From an uncultured Synechococcaceae cyanobacterium (lineage in GTDB: Bacteria; Cyanobacteriota; Cyanobacteriia; PCC-6307; Cyanobiaceae), in assembly GCA_902578445.1 (NCBI GenBank), contig CACHDC010000011.1, positions 1-39,706 of the forward strand: a DNA stretch of 39,706 nucleotides, given 5' to 3'. Under the pieces are notes generated by a model. The model made no database searches. It was given only the letters and a program-made list of their open reading frames with translations, and had not been told where the DNA came from. The position numbers were made by a program, and so were the translations under genes. Shown here one piece after another: positions 27,111 through 36,080 of the stretch. Every line of letters begins with the position of its first letter. Position 1 is the stretch's first letter.

Positions 27111-27318
27111 AATTAATATTGATTTTTACAACATTTAAAAAAAATACTTAATATTTTAAATTTTTTTAATTTTTATAAAATCCTCTCATATCAAAGGATT
27201 TCAAGAAATAAGCTTTAAAAAAAAAATTTTTGTCTTTAAAATTTCAACGTAAAAGTAGTTTTTATTTCAATTTCAGTGCTAGCTTTTTAAAAAATCCATT
27301 ATTTAGGAGGCCAGGGTG
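27111..27318 (+). other. Spacer/leader before sigma factor gene, with a stem-loop
   Basis: This is the longest same-strand gene-free stretch in a window where most gaps are under 100 bases. It is very A/T-rich, with long A and T runs. AAATCCT (27178-27184) and AGGATTT (27195-27201) form a perfect 7-bp stem with a 10-base loop. No T-run follows on the plus strand, so it is a poor terminator and may be an end-of-ppk or leader structure. I find no ORF in it. It probably contains the sigma gene promoter. Confidence 0.5.
27304..27310 (+). promoter_or_regulatory. Strong ribosome binding site of the sigma factor gene
   Basis: TAGGAGG lies 8 bases before ATG 27319 and 5 bases before the adjacent in-frame GTG 27316. 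The spacing favours the ATG. Such a good Shine-Dalgarno sequence is rare in this window. Confidence 0.75.
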
Positions 27319-28338
27319 ATGGGGATCCCTCTGGAATCTGCGCAAAGCTCTTCAGATAATAATTTTGATGAGCCAAGATTACCAAACACTGCGGGCAAGT
27401 CTCGCAAATCAAAATCCAGTCTTACTGCAAAACATAGCCAAAAAAAATCTGGCAGACTCGCTTCAGATTCTATTGGCTATTACTTAAGTAGCATTGGAAG
27501 AGTACCTCTTTTGACTCCAGCAGAGGAAATAGAGTTAGCGCATCATGTTCAGAACATGAAAAAGTTGCTACAAATTCCTGAAACTGATAGAACGCAACGA
27601 AATCATCATCAAATTAAGATTGGCAAAAGAGCTAGAGATAGAATGATGGCGGCTAATCTAAGACTTGTAGTATCCGTTGCAAAAAAATACCAAAACCAAG
27701 GGCTTGAATTATTAGATCTTGTCCAGGAAGGAGCTATTGGCCTTGAAAGAGCTGTAGATAAATTTGATCCCGCTATGGGATATAAATTCTCAACTTATGC
27801 TTACTGGTGGATTAGACAAGGAATGACAAGGGCTATTGATAACAGTGCAAGAACAATCCGTTTGCCTATTCACATAAGTGAAAAACTATCCAAAATGAGA
27901 AGAGTTTCTCGAGAATTATCACATAAATTTGGTAGGCAACCTACCAGATTGGAAATGGCAACTGAAATGGGAATTGATCAAAAAGATTTAGAAGATTTAA
28001 TTTCGCAAAGTGCTCCTTGCGCTTCCCTAGATGCTCACGCAAGAGGCGAAGAAGATAGGAGTACTCTTGGAGAACTCATACCTGATCCAAACTGTGAAGA
28101 GCCCATGGAAGGTATGGATAGAACTATTCAAAAAGAGCACTTAAAAGGTTGGCTTTCTCAACTGAACGAAAGAGAACAAAAAATAATGAAACTTAGGTTT
28201 GGATTAGATAACGAAGAACCATTAACTCTCGCTGAAATAGGAAGACAAATTAATGTTTCAAGAGAAAGAGTTCGACAGCTTGAGGCAAAAGCACTACTAA
28301 AGCTTAGGGTTATGACAACTCATCAAAAAGCAGCTTAA
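27319..28338 (+). CDS. Group 2 sigma-70 family RNA polymerase sigma factor
   Basis: A 339-residue sigma factor lacking the long acidic region 1.1 of the primary sigma, as in cyanobacterial group 2 factors. After a polar Ser/Lys-rich N-terminus of about 50 residues comes region 1.2 (DSIGYYLSSIGRVPLLTPAE). Region 2 follows (MMAANLRLVVSVAKKYQNQG, LDLVQEGAIGLERAVDKFDP, FSTYAYWWIRQGMTRAI), then NSARTIRLPIHISEK, region 3, and region 4 with LTLAEIGRQINVSRERVRQL as the -35-binding helix-turn-helix. Such factors serve light, nutrient or diel responses, but which paralogue this is cannot be told without alignment. ATG 27319 is preferred over GTG 27316. It is followed 5 bases later by the phytol-kinase-like gene. 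Confidence 0.96.
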   Translation: MGIPLESAQSSSDNNFDEPRLPNTAGKSRKSKSSLTAKHSQKKSGRLASDSIGYYLSSIGRVPLLTPAEEIELAHHVQNMKKLLQIPETDRTQRNHHQIKIGKRARDRMMAANLRLVVSVAKKYQNQGLELLDLVQEGAIGLERAVDKFDPAMGYKFSTYAYWWIRQGMTRAIDNSARTIRLPIHISEKLSKMRRVSRELSHKFGRQPTRLEMATEMGIDQKDLEDLISQSAPCASLDAHARGEEDRSTLGELIPDPNCEEPMEGMDRTIQKEHLKGWLSQLNEREQKIMKLRFGLDNEEPLTLAEIGRQINVSRERVRQLEAKALLKLRVMTTHQKAA

Positions 28339-28343
28339 ACAAA

Positions 28344-28985
28344 TTGATAAAATTTACTGTAATTTTATTATATTTATTTTCAATTTTTTTAATAGCAATA
28401 GTTTTTAAAAAATATAATGAAGATAGCAGAGAAATCGTCAGAAAAATAATACATATTGGAATAGGGCCTTTAATACCAATTGCTCAATTTTTAAAAATTA
28501 ATCAAAACTCTGCTCTAATTTTTACAGGAGTTGTTTCAATAATGGTTTTCATCAACTACACATATAAATTGTTTCCAACAATTGAAGATGTTGAGAGAAA
28601 GAGTTATGGAACATTATTTTATTGTCTAAGTTTATTTATTTTGATTTATCTTTTCTGGGATAAAGATCCATATGCATTAATTAGTGGATTTTTCATAATG
28701 ACCTTTGGTGATGGATTAGCTGGGTTAATAGGAAAAAGCTTTAATTCAAAGAGTTGGATTTTTTTTAAACAAAAAAAATCTTTATTTGGAACTATGACAA
28801 TGTTTTTAACAAGTTTGATAGTAGTTTGCTCAATAGGATATGCCCAGCAAAATAGTTTAAATTTAAATTATTTTATAATAGCTTTTTTTGCTACTTTGCT
28901 CGAACAATTTAGTGTTTTAGGAATAGATAATTTCATTGTTCCAATTTCTTCAGCATTATTTTTTAATTTTTTTATAACTAGCTAA
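28344..28985 (+). CDS. Phytol/dolichol kinase-like CTP-dependent membrane kinase
   Basis: A 213-residue polytopic membrane protein with about six hydrophobic segments. The conserved signature of the phytol/dolichol/diacylglycerol CTP-kinase family is visible: REIVRKIIHIGIGPL near the start, RKSYGTLFY, TFGDGLAGLIGKSF, and KKSLFGTMTMFLTS. In cyanobacteria and plastids such enzymes (VTE5 type) phosphorylate phytol released from chlorophyll, for tocopherol or chlorophyll re-use. The precise prenol here is inferred. The start is TTG at 28344, as no ATG or GTG fits before the first conserved residues. It begins 5 bases after the sigma factor stop and its last 8 bases overlap the convergent DAHP synthase. 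Confidence 0.8.
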   Translation: MIKFTVILLYLFSIFLIAIVFKKYNEDSREIVRKIIHIGIGPLIPIAQFLKINQNSALIFTGVVSIMVFINYTYKLFPTIEDVERKSYGTLFYCLSLFILIYLFWDKDPYALISGFFIMTFGDGLAGLIGKSFNSKSWIFFKQKKSLFGTMTMFLTSLIVVCSIGYAQQNSLNLNYFIIAFFATLLEQFSVLGIDNFIVPISSALFFNFFITS

Positions 28986-30045
28986 GTGAATCGTATAAAA
29001 TAGCAAGTAATTCCTTTGTTGTTTCTATATCTATACATGCATCTGTAATACTTCTGCCAAACTGGAGATCTTCTTTTTTTACAAGTTTTTGATTTCCTTC
29101 CTTCAAATGACTTTCAAGCATAACTCCTAAAATATTTTTTTCAGCATTTCTTATTTGAGAAGCTATATTTTTCAGTACTTCCGACTGTTTTCGGAAGTCT
29201 TTATTGGAGTTTCCATGACTACAATCAATCATCACTTTATGGGGAAGATTGCATTGCTTCAATTCAGAGGAAATTCTTTTAACATGTTCACTTTCAAAAT
29301 TTGGCCCTTTTGAACCCCCTCTTAAAACTATATGTCCATCTGGATTACCTGTTGTATTAACAATAGAAGCCATTCCATTTTCATTTACACCTAAGAAATG
29401 ATGAGATTTTGAAGCAGACTGCATTGCATTTATTGCAGTAGTAAAAGAACCATCCGTACCATTTTTAAAACCTATAGGCATTGATAATCCTGATGCCATT
29501 TCTCGATGAGTCTGACTTTCAGTAGTACGCGCACCTATGGCTGTCCAACTTATTAAATCGGCTATATATTGAGGAACAATTGGATCTAGCAATTCTGTAG
29601 CAGAAGGTATTCCACGAGTTGCTAAATATGAAAGCAAACTTCTTGCCCTTCTTAAACCAGTATTAATATCATAAGAATTATCTAGATGAGGATCATTTAT
29701 TAATCCCTTCCAACCAATGGTTGTTCTTGGTTTCTCAAAATATACTCTCATGATTATTTCTAATTTATCTTTATAAATTTCTCGAAAGTTTTGAATATAT
29801 TTTGAATATTCTTTTGCCGCCTCTAGATCATGAATTGAACATGGACCCACTATGACTAAAAGCTTCTGATCATTATGATGCAAAATATTTTGTATCGATC
29901 TTCTTGTTTTAGATACGGTATTAGCAGAGGCGTGATCTAAAGGTATATCATTATGTAATCTGCTTGGAGGTATTAATGGACGTGTCTCAACAACATGTAG
30001 ATCTGATGTCTTTTCTAAAGCAGAATTATTTGATGATGTCGTCAT
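28978..30045 (-). CDS. aroG: 3-deoxy-D-arabino-heptulosonate 7-phosphate synthase, class I
   Basis: It condenses phosphoenolpyruvate with erythrose 4-phosphate, the first step of the shikimate pathway. The 355 residues include LLVIVGPCSIHDLEAAKEY, MRVYFEKPRTTIGWKGLIND, ATELLDPIVPQYIADLISW, GARTTESQTHREMASGLS, GFKNGTDGS, LRGGSKGPNFE and MIDCSHGNSNKD, all of the AroF/G/H (class I alpha) type. The particular isozyme and its feedback amino acid cannot be told by eye, so aroG is a generic label. ATG at 30045. It is divergent from acnB across a 97-base spacer and convergent with the phytol-kinase-like gene. AroE and three chorismate users are in the same window. Confidence 0.95.
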   Translation of the reverse strand: MTTSSNNSALEKTSDLHVVETRPLIPPSRLHNDIPLDHASANTVSKTRRSIQNILHHNDQKLLVIVGPCSIHDLEAAKEYSKYIQNFREIYKDKLEIIMRVYFEKPRTTIGWKGLINDPHLDNSYDINTGLRRARSLLSYLATRGIPSATELLDPIVPQYIADLISWTAIGARTTESQTHREMASGLSMPIGFKNGTDGSFTTAINAMQSASKSHHFLGVNENGMASIVNTTGNPDGHIVLRGGSKGPNFESEHVKRISSELKQCNLPHKVMIDCSHGNSNKDFRKQSEVLKNIASQIRNAEKNILGVMLESHLKEGNQKLVKKEDLQFGRSITDACIDIETTKELLAILYDSLS

Positions 30046-30142
30046 TGATTAATTAAGAAGTTTGAATATTTAAAAAAGCATTTATGAATACTCTCCTTTT
30101 CAATATTAAAAATAACAATAGATTAAGCATTAAACCTTACTA

Positions 30143-32716
30143 ATGAAGAATTTGGAAACATTGCTAAAAGAATATGCAGATCATGTAGCTGAAAGAGCTG
30201 CCAAGGGTATACCTCCTTTACCTTTAAATGCTGAACAAACAAATTGTATTACAAAATTATTAGAACAAGATAGTACTTACGATTCATCTTATTTACTTGA
30301 TTTACTAATAAATAGAGTGCCCCCAGGAGTTGATGAGGCTGCTTACGTAAAAGCAAGCTGGCTTACGGCTATTGTTAATTCCGAAAAAGATTGCAAATCA
30401 ATTAATCCCGAAAAAGCAATTGAAATATTAGGAACAATGATAGGCGGATACAATGTAAATTCCTTAGTAGAAATACTTAAAGGAGAAAATAGTTTTCTCG
30501 CAAAAAAAGCGGCAGAAGTTTTAAAAAATATTATTCTTGTTTACGACTCGGCTAATGAAATTTATGAATTATCTCAAAATAATATTTATGCAAAAGAAGT
30601 TGTAAATAGTTGGGCAAATGCAGAATGGTTCAAAAATAGAAAAATTCTGGAGAAAGAGATTACTTGTTTAGTATTTAAAGTTGACGGTGAGACAAACACA
30701 GACGACTTATCTCCAGCTGTACATGCAACAACACGCCCGGATATTCCAATGCATGCATTGGCTATGTTGGAATTTAAAAAACCTGATGGACTAAAGATTC
30801 TTGATAATTTAAAAAAACAAAATTTACCAATAGCTTATGTTGGAGATGTTGTTGGAACAGGGAGTTCTAGAAAATCTGCTATTAATTCACTCATTTGGCA
30901 TATAGGAGAAGATATCGCTTTTGTTCCCAATAAAAAAACAGGTGGAATAATAATTGGTAGCAAAATAGCCCCAATTTTCTTCAATACTGCACAAGATTCA
31001 GGAGCTTTACCTATAGAAGCTGACGTATCTCAAATGAAAACAGGAGATGTAATTAAAATATATCCCTATAAAGGCATTATTAAAAAAATTGAAAAAGATT
31101 CAAATACTGAAGAATTAATAAGCAAATTCGAGTTGTATCCATCAACTCTTACTGATGAAATTCAAGCTGGCGGAAGAATTAATCTCATGATTGGAAGATC
31201 TCTTACGGACAAAATTAGAAACAAATTAGATTATCAACCTAGTGAAATATTTATTAGACCACAAAATCCAACCGAAAGTAGTGCCGGATTTACTCAAGCT
31301 CAAAAAATAGTAGGCAAAGCTTGCGGTTTAGATGGAGTTAGGCCAGGAATGACCTGTGAGCCAATTATGACCACAGTTGGTAGTCAAGATACTACTGGGC
31401 CAATGACTAGAGATGAATTAAAAGAACTAGCTTGTTTAGGATTTACTGCAGATTTAGTAATGCAAAGTTTTTGTCATACAGCTGCATATCCTAAACCAGT
31501 AGATCTACTTACCCATAAAGAATTACCTGATTTTATATCTCAAAGAGGTGGAGTAGCTCTTAAGCCTGGAGACGGCATCATTCATAGCTGGCTTAACAGA
31601 ATGCTTCTCCCTGATACTGTTGGCACAGGTGGAGATAGTCATACAAGATTTCCTCTTGGCATTTCATTTCCTGGAGGCTCAGGCATTGTTGCATTTGCCG
31701 CTGCAATAGGATCAATGCCATTAAATATGCCGGAATCTGTACTGGTTAAATTTAAGGGAGAATTATTACCAGGAATTACTCTTAGAGATTTAGTTAATGC
31801 AATCCCTCTTTTTGCAATTAAAAAAGGACTATTAACTGTTGAGAAAGAAAATAAGAAAAATATATTCAATGGGAAAATTATGGAAATTGAGGGATTACCA
31901 AACCTAAAACTTGAACAAGCTTTTGAACTTACTGATGCCACTGCAGAACGCTCATGCGCTGGTAGCACAATACTTTTATCTCAAGAAACTGTTCAAGAAT
32001 ATTTAAAAAGCAATATTTGTCTGCTAGAAAAAATGATCGAGAGCAATTATGAAGATTCAAAATCGATTTCAAGAAGAATAAATGATATGAAAAATTGGTT
32101 AAAAAAACCATCATTAATTCAACCAGATTCAAACGCTCAGTATGAAGAAATCATTGAAATTGATTTAGCAAAAGTAACACAACCTATAGTTGCTTGCCCT
32201 AATGATCCAGATAATGTAAAAGAAATCACTGATGTTGCAAATACAAATATTGACGAGGTTTTTATAGGTTCTTGCATGACAAATATTGGTCATTACAGGG
32301 CTGCTGCAAAAGTTCTTGAAGGAGTACAAAATTTAAAATCTAAATTATGGATTTGTCCACCAACAAAGATGGATGAAGAAACTCTAAAAGCTGAAGGCTA
32401 CTATAAAATATTTAAAGATTGTGGTGCAAGATTAGAGTTGCCAGGCTGTTCTTTATGTATGGGAAATCAAGCTAGAGTTGATGAAGGTGCTGTAGTATTT
32501 TCTACCAGTACAAGAAATTTTGACAATAGACTTGGCAAGAATGCGCAAGTATTTTTAGGAAGTGCAGAATTAGCAGCAGTTTGTGCACTGCTTGGAAAAA
32601 TACCTGAAATAGAGGAATATCAGGATATTACTAAAAATAAAATTAATCCATATTCAGATGAACTTTATCGCTATCTTCAATTTGATGAAATACACGATTT
32701 CAGCTTGACAAAGTAA
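30143..32716 (+). CDS. acnB: Aconitate hydratase B
   Basis: AcnB isomerises citrate and isocitrate using a [4Fe-4S] cluster. The 857-residue protein has the AcnB-specific N-terminal HEAT-like domain (MKNLETLLKEYADHVAERA) and the swivel domain placed before the catalytic core, with TNTDDLSPAVHATTRPDIP and GDVVGTGSSRKSAINSL. Catalytic segments are MTTVGSQDTTGPMTRDE, SFCHTAAYPKP, GVALKPGDGIIHSWLN, GTGGDSHTRFPLG, and the cluster cysteines in IGSCMTNIGHYRAA and GCSLCMGNQ (near 766-774). The length matches E. coli AcnB. Marine picocyanobacteria use it for 2-oxoglutarate supply through an incomplete or bypassed TCA cycle. It is followed by a ClC gene after a 9-base gap. Confidence 0.98.
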   Translation: MKNLETLLKEYADHVAERAAKGIPPLPLNAEQTNCITKLLEQDSTYDSSYLLDLLINRVPPGVDEAAYVKASWLTAIVNSEKDCKSINPEKAIEILGTMIGGYNVNSLVEILKGENSFLAKKAAEVLKNIILVYDSANEIYELSQNNIYAKEVVNSWANAEWFKNRKILEKEITCLVFKVDGETNTDDLSPAVHATTRPDIPMHALAMLEFKKPDGLKILDNLKKQNLPIAYVGDVVGTGSSRKSAINSLIWHIGEDIAFVPNKKTGGIIIGSKIAPIFFNTAQDSGALPIEADVSQMKTGDVIKIYPYKGIIKKIEKDSNTEELISKFELYPSTLTDEIQAGGRINLMIGRSLTDKIRNKLDYQPSEIFIRPQNPTESSAGFTQAQKIVGKACGLDGVRPGMTCEPIMTTVGSQDTTGPMTRDELKELACLGFTADLVMQSFCHTAAYPKPVDLLTHKELPDFISQRGGVALKPGDGIIHSWLNRMLLPDTVGTGGDSHTRFPLGISFPGGSGIVAFAAAIGSMPLNMPESVLVKFKGELLPGITLRDLVNAIPLFAIKKGLLTVEKENKKNIFNGKIMEIEGLPNLKLEQAFELTDATAERSCAGSTILLSQETVQEYLKSNICLLEKMIESNYEDSKSISRRINDMKNWLKKPSLIQPDSNAQYEEIIEIDLAKVTQPIVACPNDPDNVKEITDVANTNIDEVFIGSCMTNIGHYRAAAKVLEGVQNLKSKLWICPPTKMDEETLKAEGYYKIFKDCGARLELPGCSLCMGNQARVDEGAVVFSTSTRNFDNRLGKNAQVFLGSAELAAVCALLGKIPEIEEYQDITKNKINPYSDELYRYLQFDEIHDFSLTK

Positions 32717-32725
32717 TCATGGACC

Positions 32726-34084
32726 ATGCAAAACTTTATAAAAGATAATATTCAAAAAACAAGTAATAATTCTTCTCGTAGCATCAAAAAATTATTAAAA
32801 CAAAGATCTCTAGTTGTTGCATTTTCGCTCTTATTAACAGGTCTAGGGGCTTCAATTACAAGCATATCTTTTAAAACTGGAATCTATTTTATTAATAATT
32901 GGAGATTAGCATTATTAGACCAATTCCCATCTATTGCGGTCTTACCTATTTTTGGCGCTCTAGGAGGGGCTATTGCAGGATATTTGATCAAAAATATAGC
33001 ACCTGCCGCAAAAGGTTCAGGTGTGAGTCAAATCATGGGTTTCTTAAGACATAAAAAAGTTCCAATGAATTTAAAAGTAGGATTAGTAAAGCTCATATCA
33101 GGAATTATTGCGATTGGTAGTGGTTTCCCTTTGGGTCCAGAAGGTCCATCAGTTCAAATGGGAGGATCCGTAGCTTGGCAAATGGCCAAGTGGCTCAAAG
33201 CTCCTACAGCTTTCAGAAGAGTAATAGTAGCAGCAGGTGGTGGTGCTGGCATAGCAGCAGTATTTAGCGCTCCATTAGGAGGGTTTATCTATGCAATTGA
33301 GGAGTTGTTAAACTCTGCTAGACCAGTAATTTTATTATTAGTAGTAATTACAACTTTTATTGCAGATTCATCTGCTGATATTATTCAAGCCTTGGGTTTA
33401 GATCCTAAAGCAGGAGGCTTTGATTTTAACCTAGGATTTTTGATTCAAAAAGAATATGACCCATCAGTTTTTTTCTTACCCGTAGATTTTATTTACTTAG
33501 TTTTACTAGGAATAATTATTGGGATATTTGCAGAATTGTACAGCAGATATGTTTTGTTAATGCAAAATCTTGGGAAAAAGTGGTATAAAAATAAATTTGT
33601 TTTAAAAATGAGTATCTGTGGACTTATTTTAGGAAGTATTTACTCTTTTTTACCCAGTACATTTCATAATTTAGATGAATTACAGAAAATAATAGCTGAA
33701 CAAAATACAAGTATTGGAATTGCTTTATTAGCAGTTTTAGTACTATTTATCACGACAGGTTTAGCTGCAGCATCCGGAGCTCCTGGAGGATTATTCTATC
33801 CAATGCTTACTTTAGGAGGTTCAATCGGACTAATAATGGGGAGCTGGGTAGAAATTGCTACAGGACATGCACCAAGTACATACATTTTTGCGGGAATGGG
33901 AGCTTTCGTAGCAGGATGTTCACGAACGCCAATAACAGCAATGTTTTTAGCTTTTGCTTTAACAAAAAATTTATTAATAATGAAACCTGTTTTAATCAGC
34001 TGCATTGCCAGTTTCTTGATAGCAAGAGTTTTTAATGAAGAATCAATTTATGAAAGACAAATACAAATAGAATTAGAAGATTGA
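32726..34084 (+). CDS. ClC-family chloride channel/antiporter
   Basis: A 452-residue integral membrane protein of the ClC family with about ten or more hydrophobic helices. Selectivity-filter motifs are recognisable: GSGVSQIMG (for GSGIPE), GFPLGPEGPSVQMGG with the gating glutamate (GxEGP), and GAPGGLFYPMLTLGG (GxFxP). AIEELLNSARP keeps the glutamate pair at the position of the E. coli intracellular proton glutamate, suggesting an H+/Cl- exchanger rather than a passive channel. There is no C-terminal CBS domain. The start is ATG 32726, 9 bases after acnB, so co-transcription is likely even though the functions look unrelated. It ends 10 bases from the convergent purU. Confidence 0.92.
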   Translation: MQNFIKDNIQKTSNNSSRSIKKLLKQRSLVVAFSLLLTGLGASITSISFKTGIYFINNWRLALLDQFPSIAVLPIFGALGGAIAGYLIKNIAPAAKGSGVSQIMGFLRHKKVPMNLKVGLVKLISGIIAIGSGFPLGPEGPSVQMGGSVAWQMAKWLKAPTAFRRVIVAAGGGAGIAAVFSAPLGGFIYAIEELLNSARPVILLLVVITTFIADSSADIIQALGLDPKAGGFDFNLGFLIQKEYDPSVFFLPVDFIYLVLLGIIIGIFAELYSRYVLLMQNLGKKWYKNKFVLKMSICGLILGSIYSFLPSTFHNLDELQKIIAEQNTSIGIALLAVLVLFITTGLAAASGAPGGLFYPMLTLGGSIGLIMGSWVEIATGHAPSTYIFAGMGAFVAGCSRTPITAMFLAFALTKNLLIMKPVLISCIASFLIARVFNEESIYERQIQIELED

Positions 34085-34094
34085 GAAATTATCT

Positions 34095-34949
34095 TCAATC
34101 AAAAACAGCAGTTTTGCTGTTATAAACAAATACTTGATGATTCAGATGTAATCTAACTGCTCTTGCTAAAGCTATTCTTTCAATATCTCTTCCTTTTCTA
34201 ATCAAATCATCAACTTCATCCCTATGACTTACATTAACTGTGCATTGCTCAATTATCGGGCCTTCATCAAGATCTTCAGTAACATAATGAGCAGTAGCAC
34301 CGATTAATTTAACACCTCTCTTCCATGCCCGATGATATGGTTGCCCGCCCTTAAATGCAGGTAAAAACGAATGGTGAATATTTATTATTGAAGAAAACTT
34401 TTTTAAAAAAGAGTCACTCAAAATTTGCATATATTTAGCTAATACAACAAGATCAATTTCATATTCTTTTAGTAAATTTAAAAATTGATCTTCAACAATA
34501 GATTTATCTGTTTTAAAGGTATCAATATAAAAAAATTTTGCATTAAAGTCATTTGCAATAATTTCAAGATCAGAATGATTTGAAATTATTAACGGGACTT
34601 TCATTTTGAGTTCTCCATTTCTTACTCGCCAAAGTAAATCAATCAAACAATGATTTTGTTTACTCACAAAAATAGCAACATTTGGAATTTCATCAGAATA
34701 ATTTACGTTAAATTTTCCATTTACTTCATCTGCAATTTTTTCAAATTCTTTATAAATTTCATCTCTATTAAAAGAAACATTGTTACTATTCCATTCAATT
34801 CGACTAAGAAACAGACCCGCATCTTGATCTGTATGATGATCAGAATGTTTTATGTTGCCACCGTAATTTGAAATCCAACTTGTAAGTAAACTTACAAGGC
34901 CAGGACGATCGGGACAAACAATTTTGAATATAATTGAAGGATGTTCCAA
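34095..34949 (-). CDS. purU: Formyltetrahydrofolate deformylase
   Basis: PurU hydrolyses 10-formyl-THF to THF and formate, balancing the one-carbon pool; plant homologues are needed for photorespiration. The 284 residues comprise an N-terminal ACT domain (IVCPDRPGLVSLLTSWI) and a C-terminal formyltransferase fold. The catalytic Asn-His-Asp set is visible: NIHHSFLPAFKGG and YVTEDLDEGPIIEQ. GAxAHYV as GATAHYV is also typical. No ATG or GTG is available, so TTG at 34949 is the likely start (MEHPSIIFKIV). The frame is otherwise open back to a stop at 34995-34997. The last codons form a terminator-like hairpin. Divergent from the FAD oxidase gene with a 48-base spacer. Confidence 0.94.
   Translation of the reverse strand: MEHPSIIFKIVCPDRPGLVSLLTSWISNYGGNIKHSDHHTDQDAGLFLSRIEWNSNNVSFNRDEIYKEFEKIADEVNGKFNVNYSDEIPNVAIFVSKQNHCLIDLLWRVRNGELKMKVPLIISNHSDLEIIANDFNAKFFYIDTFKTDKSIVEDQFLNLLKEYEIDLVVLAKYMQILSDSFLKKFSSIINIHHSFLPAFKGGQPYHRAWKRGVKLIGATAHYVTEDLDEGPIIEQCTVNVSHRDEVDDLIRKGRDIERIALARAVRLHLNHQVFVYNSKTAVFD
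34101..34121 (-). terminator. Terminator-like hairpin inside the 3' end of purU
   Basis: On the minus strand AACAGCA AAAC TGCTGTT forms a perfect 7-bp stem with a 4-base loop, followed immediately by TTT (a run of five T counting the stem end). It encodes the Asn-Ser-Lys-Thr-Ala-Val part of the PurU tail, so coding and termination signals would overlap. A second stem, GAAGAT/ATCTTC (34076-34096), spans the gap to the ClC gene end. Confidence 0.4.
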
Positions 34950-34997
34950 AAATTCTTTAACTATTAAGTCAAATAAGCAAGTATATCTAATATATCA

Positions 34998-36080
34998 ATG
35001 AAAAGCTTAAAAGAAAATTTTCAAAAAAAACACATAGTTATTATTGGATCAGGGATTATTGGAAAATTTAACGCCTTAGAATTATCAGAATTAGGTTTCA
35101 AGATAACAATAATAGATCCAACTGAACTCCAAAATAGTAGCAATGCAGCTTTAGGCTTACTAATGGGTAATATGTATCAAAAAAGAAGAGGTAGAAGTTG
35201 GGATCTCAGGAAACAAAGCATTGAATTATGGCCACACTGGATTACGTTCCTACAAAAATTTAATTATGAATTAAATATCGAAAAACCATTAATACAACTA
35301 ACTACTAATGAAGAAAAGTTTAAAAAATTAGAGAAATTTGTTTATGAAAATAATGATCCAACCTTACTAATTTTAGAAAGAGACTCAATATTAATCAAGA
35401 ATATAAATAAAGCCTTCCAAACAAAAAAAATAAAAGGAATGATCTCCTTTAAAGATGGAAGAATAAATGCTTTATCGTTACTTCAAACATTAGATAAATA
35501 TCTAAAACATAAAAAAGTTAATTATTTACAAGGAGAAATAATAAAAATAAGAAAATCAAACAATCAATGGATTTCTACGACAAGGAATAATGAAAACATC
35601 AAATCCGACATGGTTATTTTGTGTAATTCACTAAAAGCGATTGATTTAATAGATAGCCGATCTCACAACATCAAATTAAAGCCTGTTTTAGGTCAAGCTA
35701 TGGAAATTGAGATTAATGATGCAGAAGTTGATTTGTTATCGCTGCCAAAACAATTCAATATAAATGGTAAAAATATAATTCCAAAATCAAAAAATAAGCT
35801 AATTATTGGATCAACTGACGAATATAGTACTAAGCCAGAAAAAAATACATTCGAAAATCTCACAAATTTTCTCGATAAAAAACCAAATTGGCTGAAGAAA
35901 GGAAAAATTTCTAAAAAGTGGTACGGAATTAGGTCAAGACCAGATGGTGAGCCTTCACCAATAATGAAAAATCTTGAAGATGGACTAATTATATGTACAG
36001 GTTTTTATAAAAATGGGATTTTACTGGCTCCCGCTTGTTCTAAATGGGTTGCTAATGAAATTAAAAATTACCTTTACTAA
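34998..36080 (+). CDS. FAD-dependent amino acid oxidase (D-amino acid/glycine oxidase family)
   Basis: The 360-residue protein begins with an FAD Rossmann motif [18 protein letters not shown] at about residues 12-29. Members of the DAO family follow the same layout: a FAD domain, a central substrate domain, and a C-terminal return to the FAD fold, here [12 protein letters not shown] and [16 protein letters not shown]. The substrate is unknown; glycine oxidase (ThiO, thiazole synthesis) and D-amino acid dehydrogenase are the main alternatives. The neighbouring purU and more distant gcvT hint at glycine/one-carbon chemistry, but this is only context. Its 3' end overlaps dnaK by 4 bases. ATG at 34998; start chosen because it precedes the motif by the usual distance. 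Confidence 0.82.
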   Translation: MKSLKENFQKKHIVIIGSGIIGKFNALELSELGFKITIIDPTELQNSSNAALGLLMGNMYQKRRGRSWDLRKQSIELWPHWITFLQKFNYELNIEKPLIQLTTNEEKFKKLEKFVYENNDPTLLILERDSILIKNINKAFQTKKIKGMISFKDGRINALSLLQTLDKYLKHKKVNYLQGEIIKIRKSNNQWISTTRNNENIKSDMVILCNSLKAIDLIDSRSHNIKLKPVLGQAMEIEINDAEVDLLSLPKQFNINGKNIIPKSKNKLIIGSTDEYSTKPEKNTFENLTNFLDKKPNWLKKGKISKKWYGIRSRPDGEPSPIMKNLEDGLIICTGFYKNGILLAPACSKWVANEIKNYLY

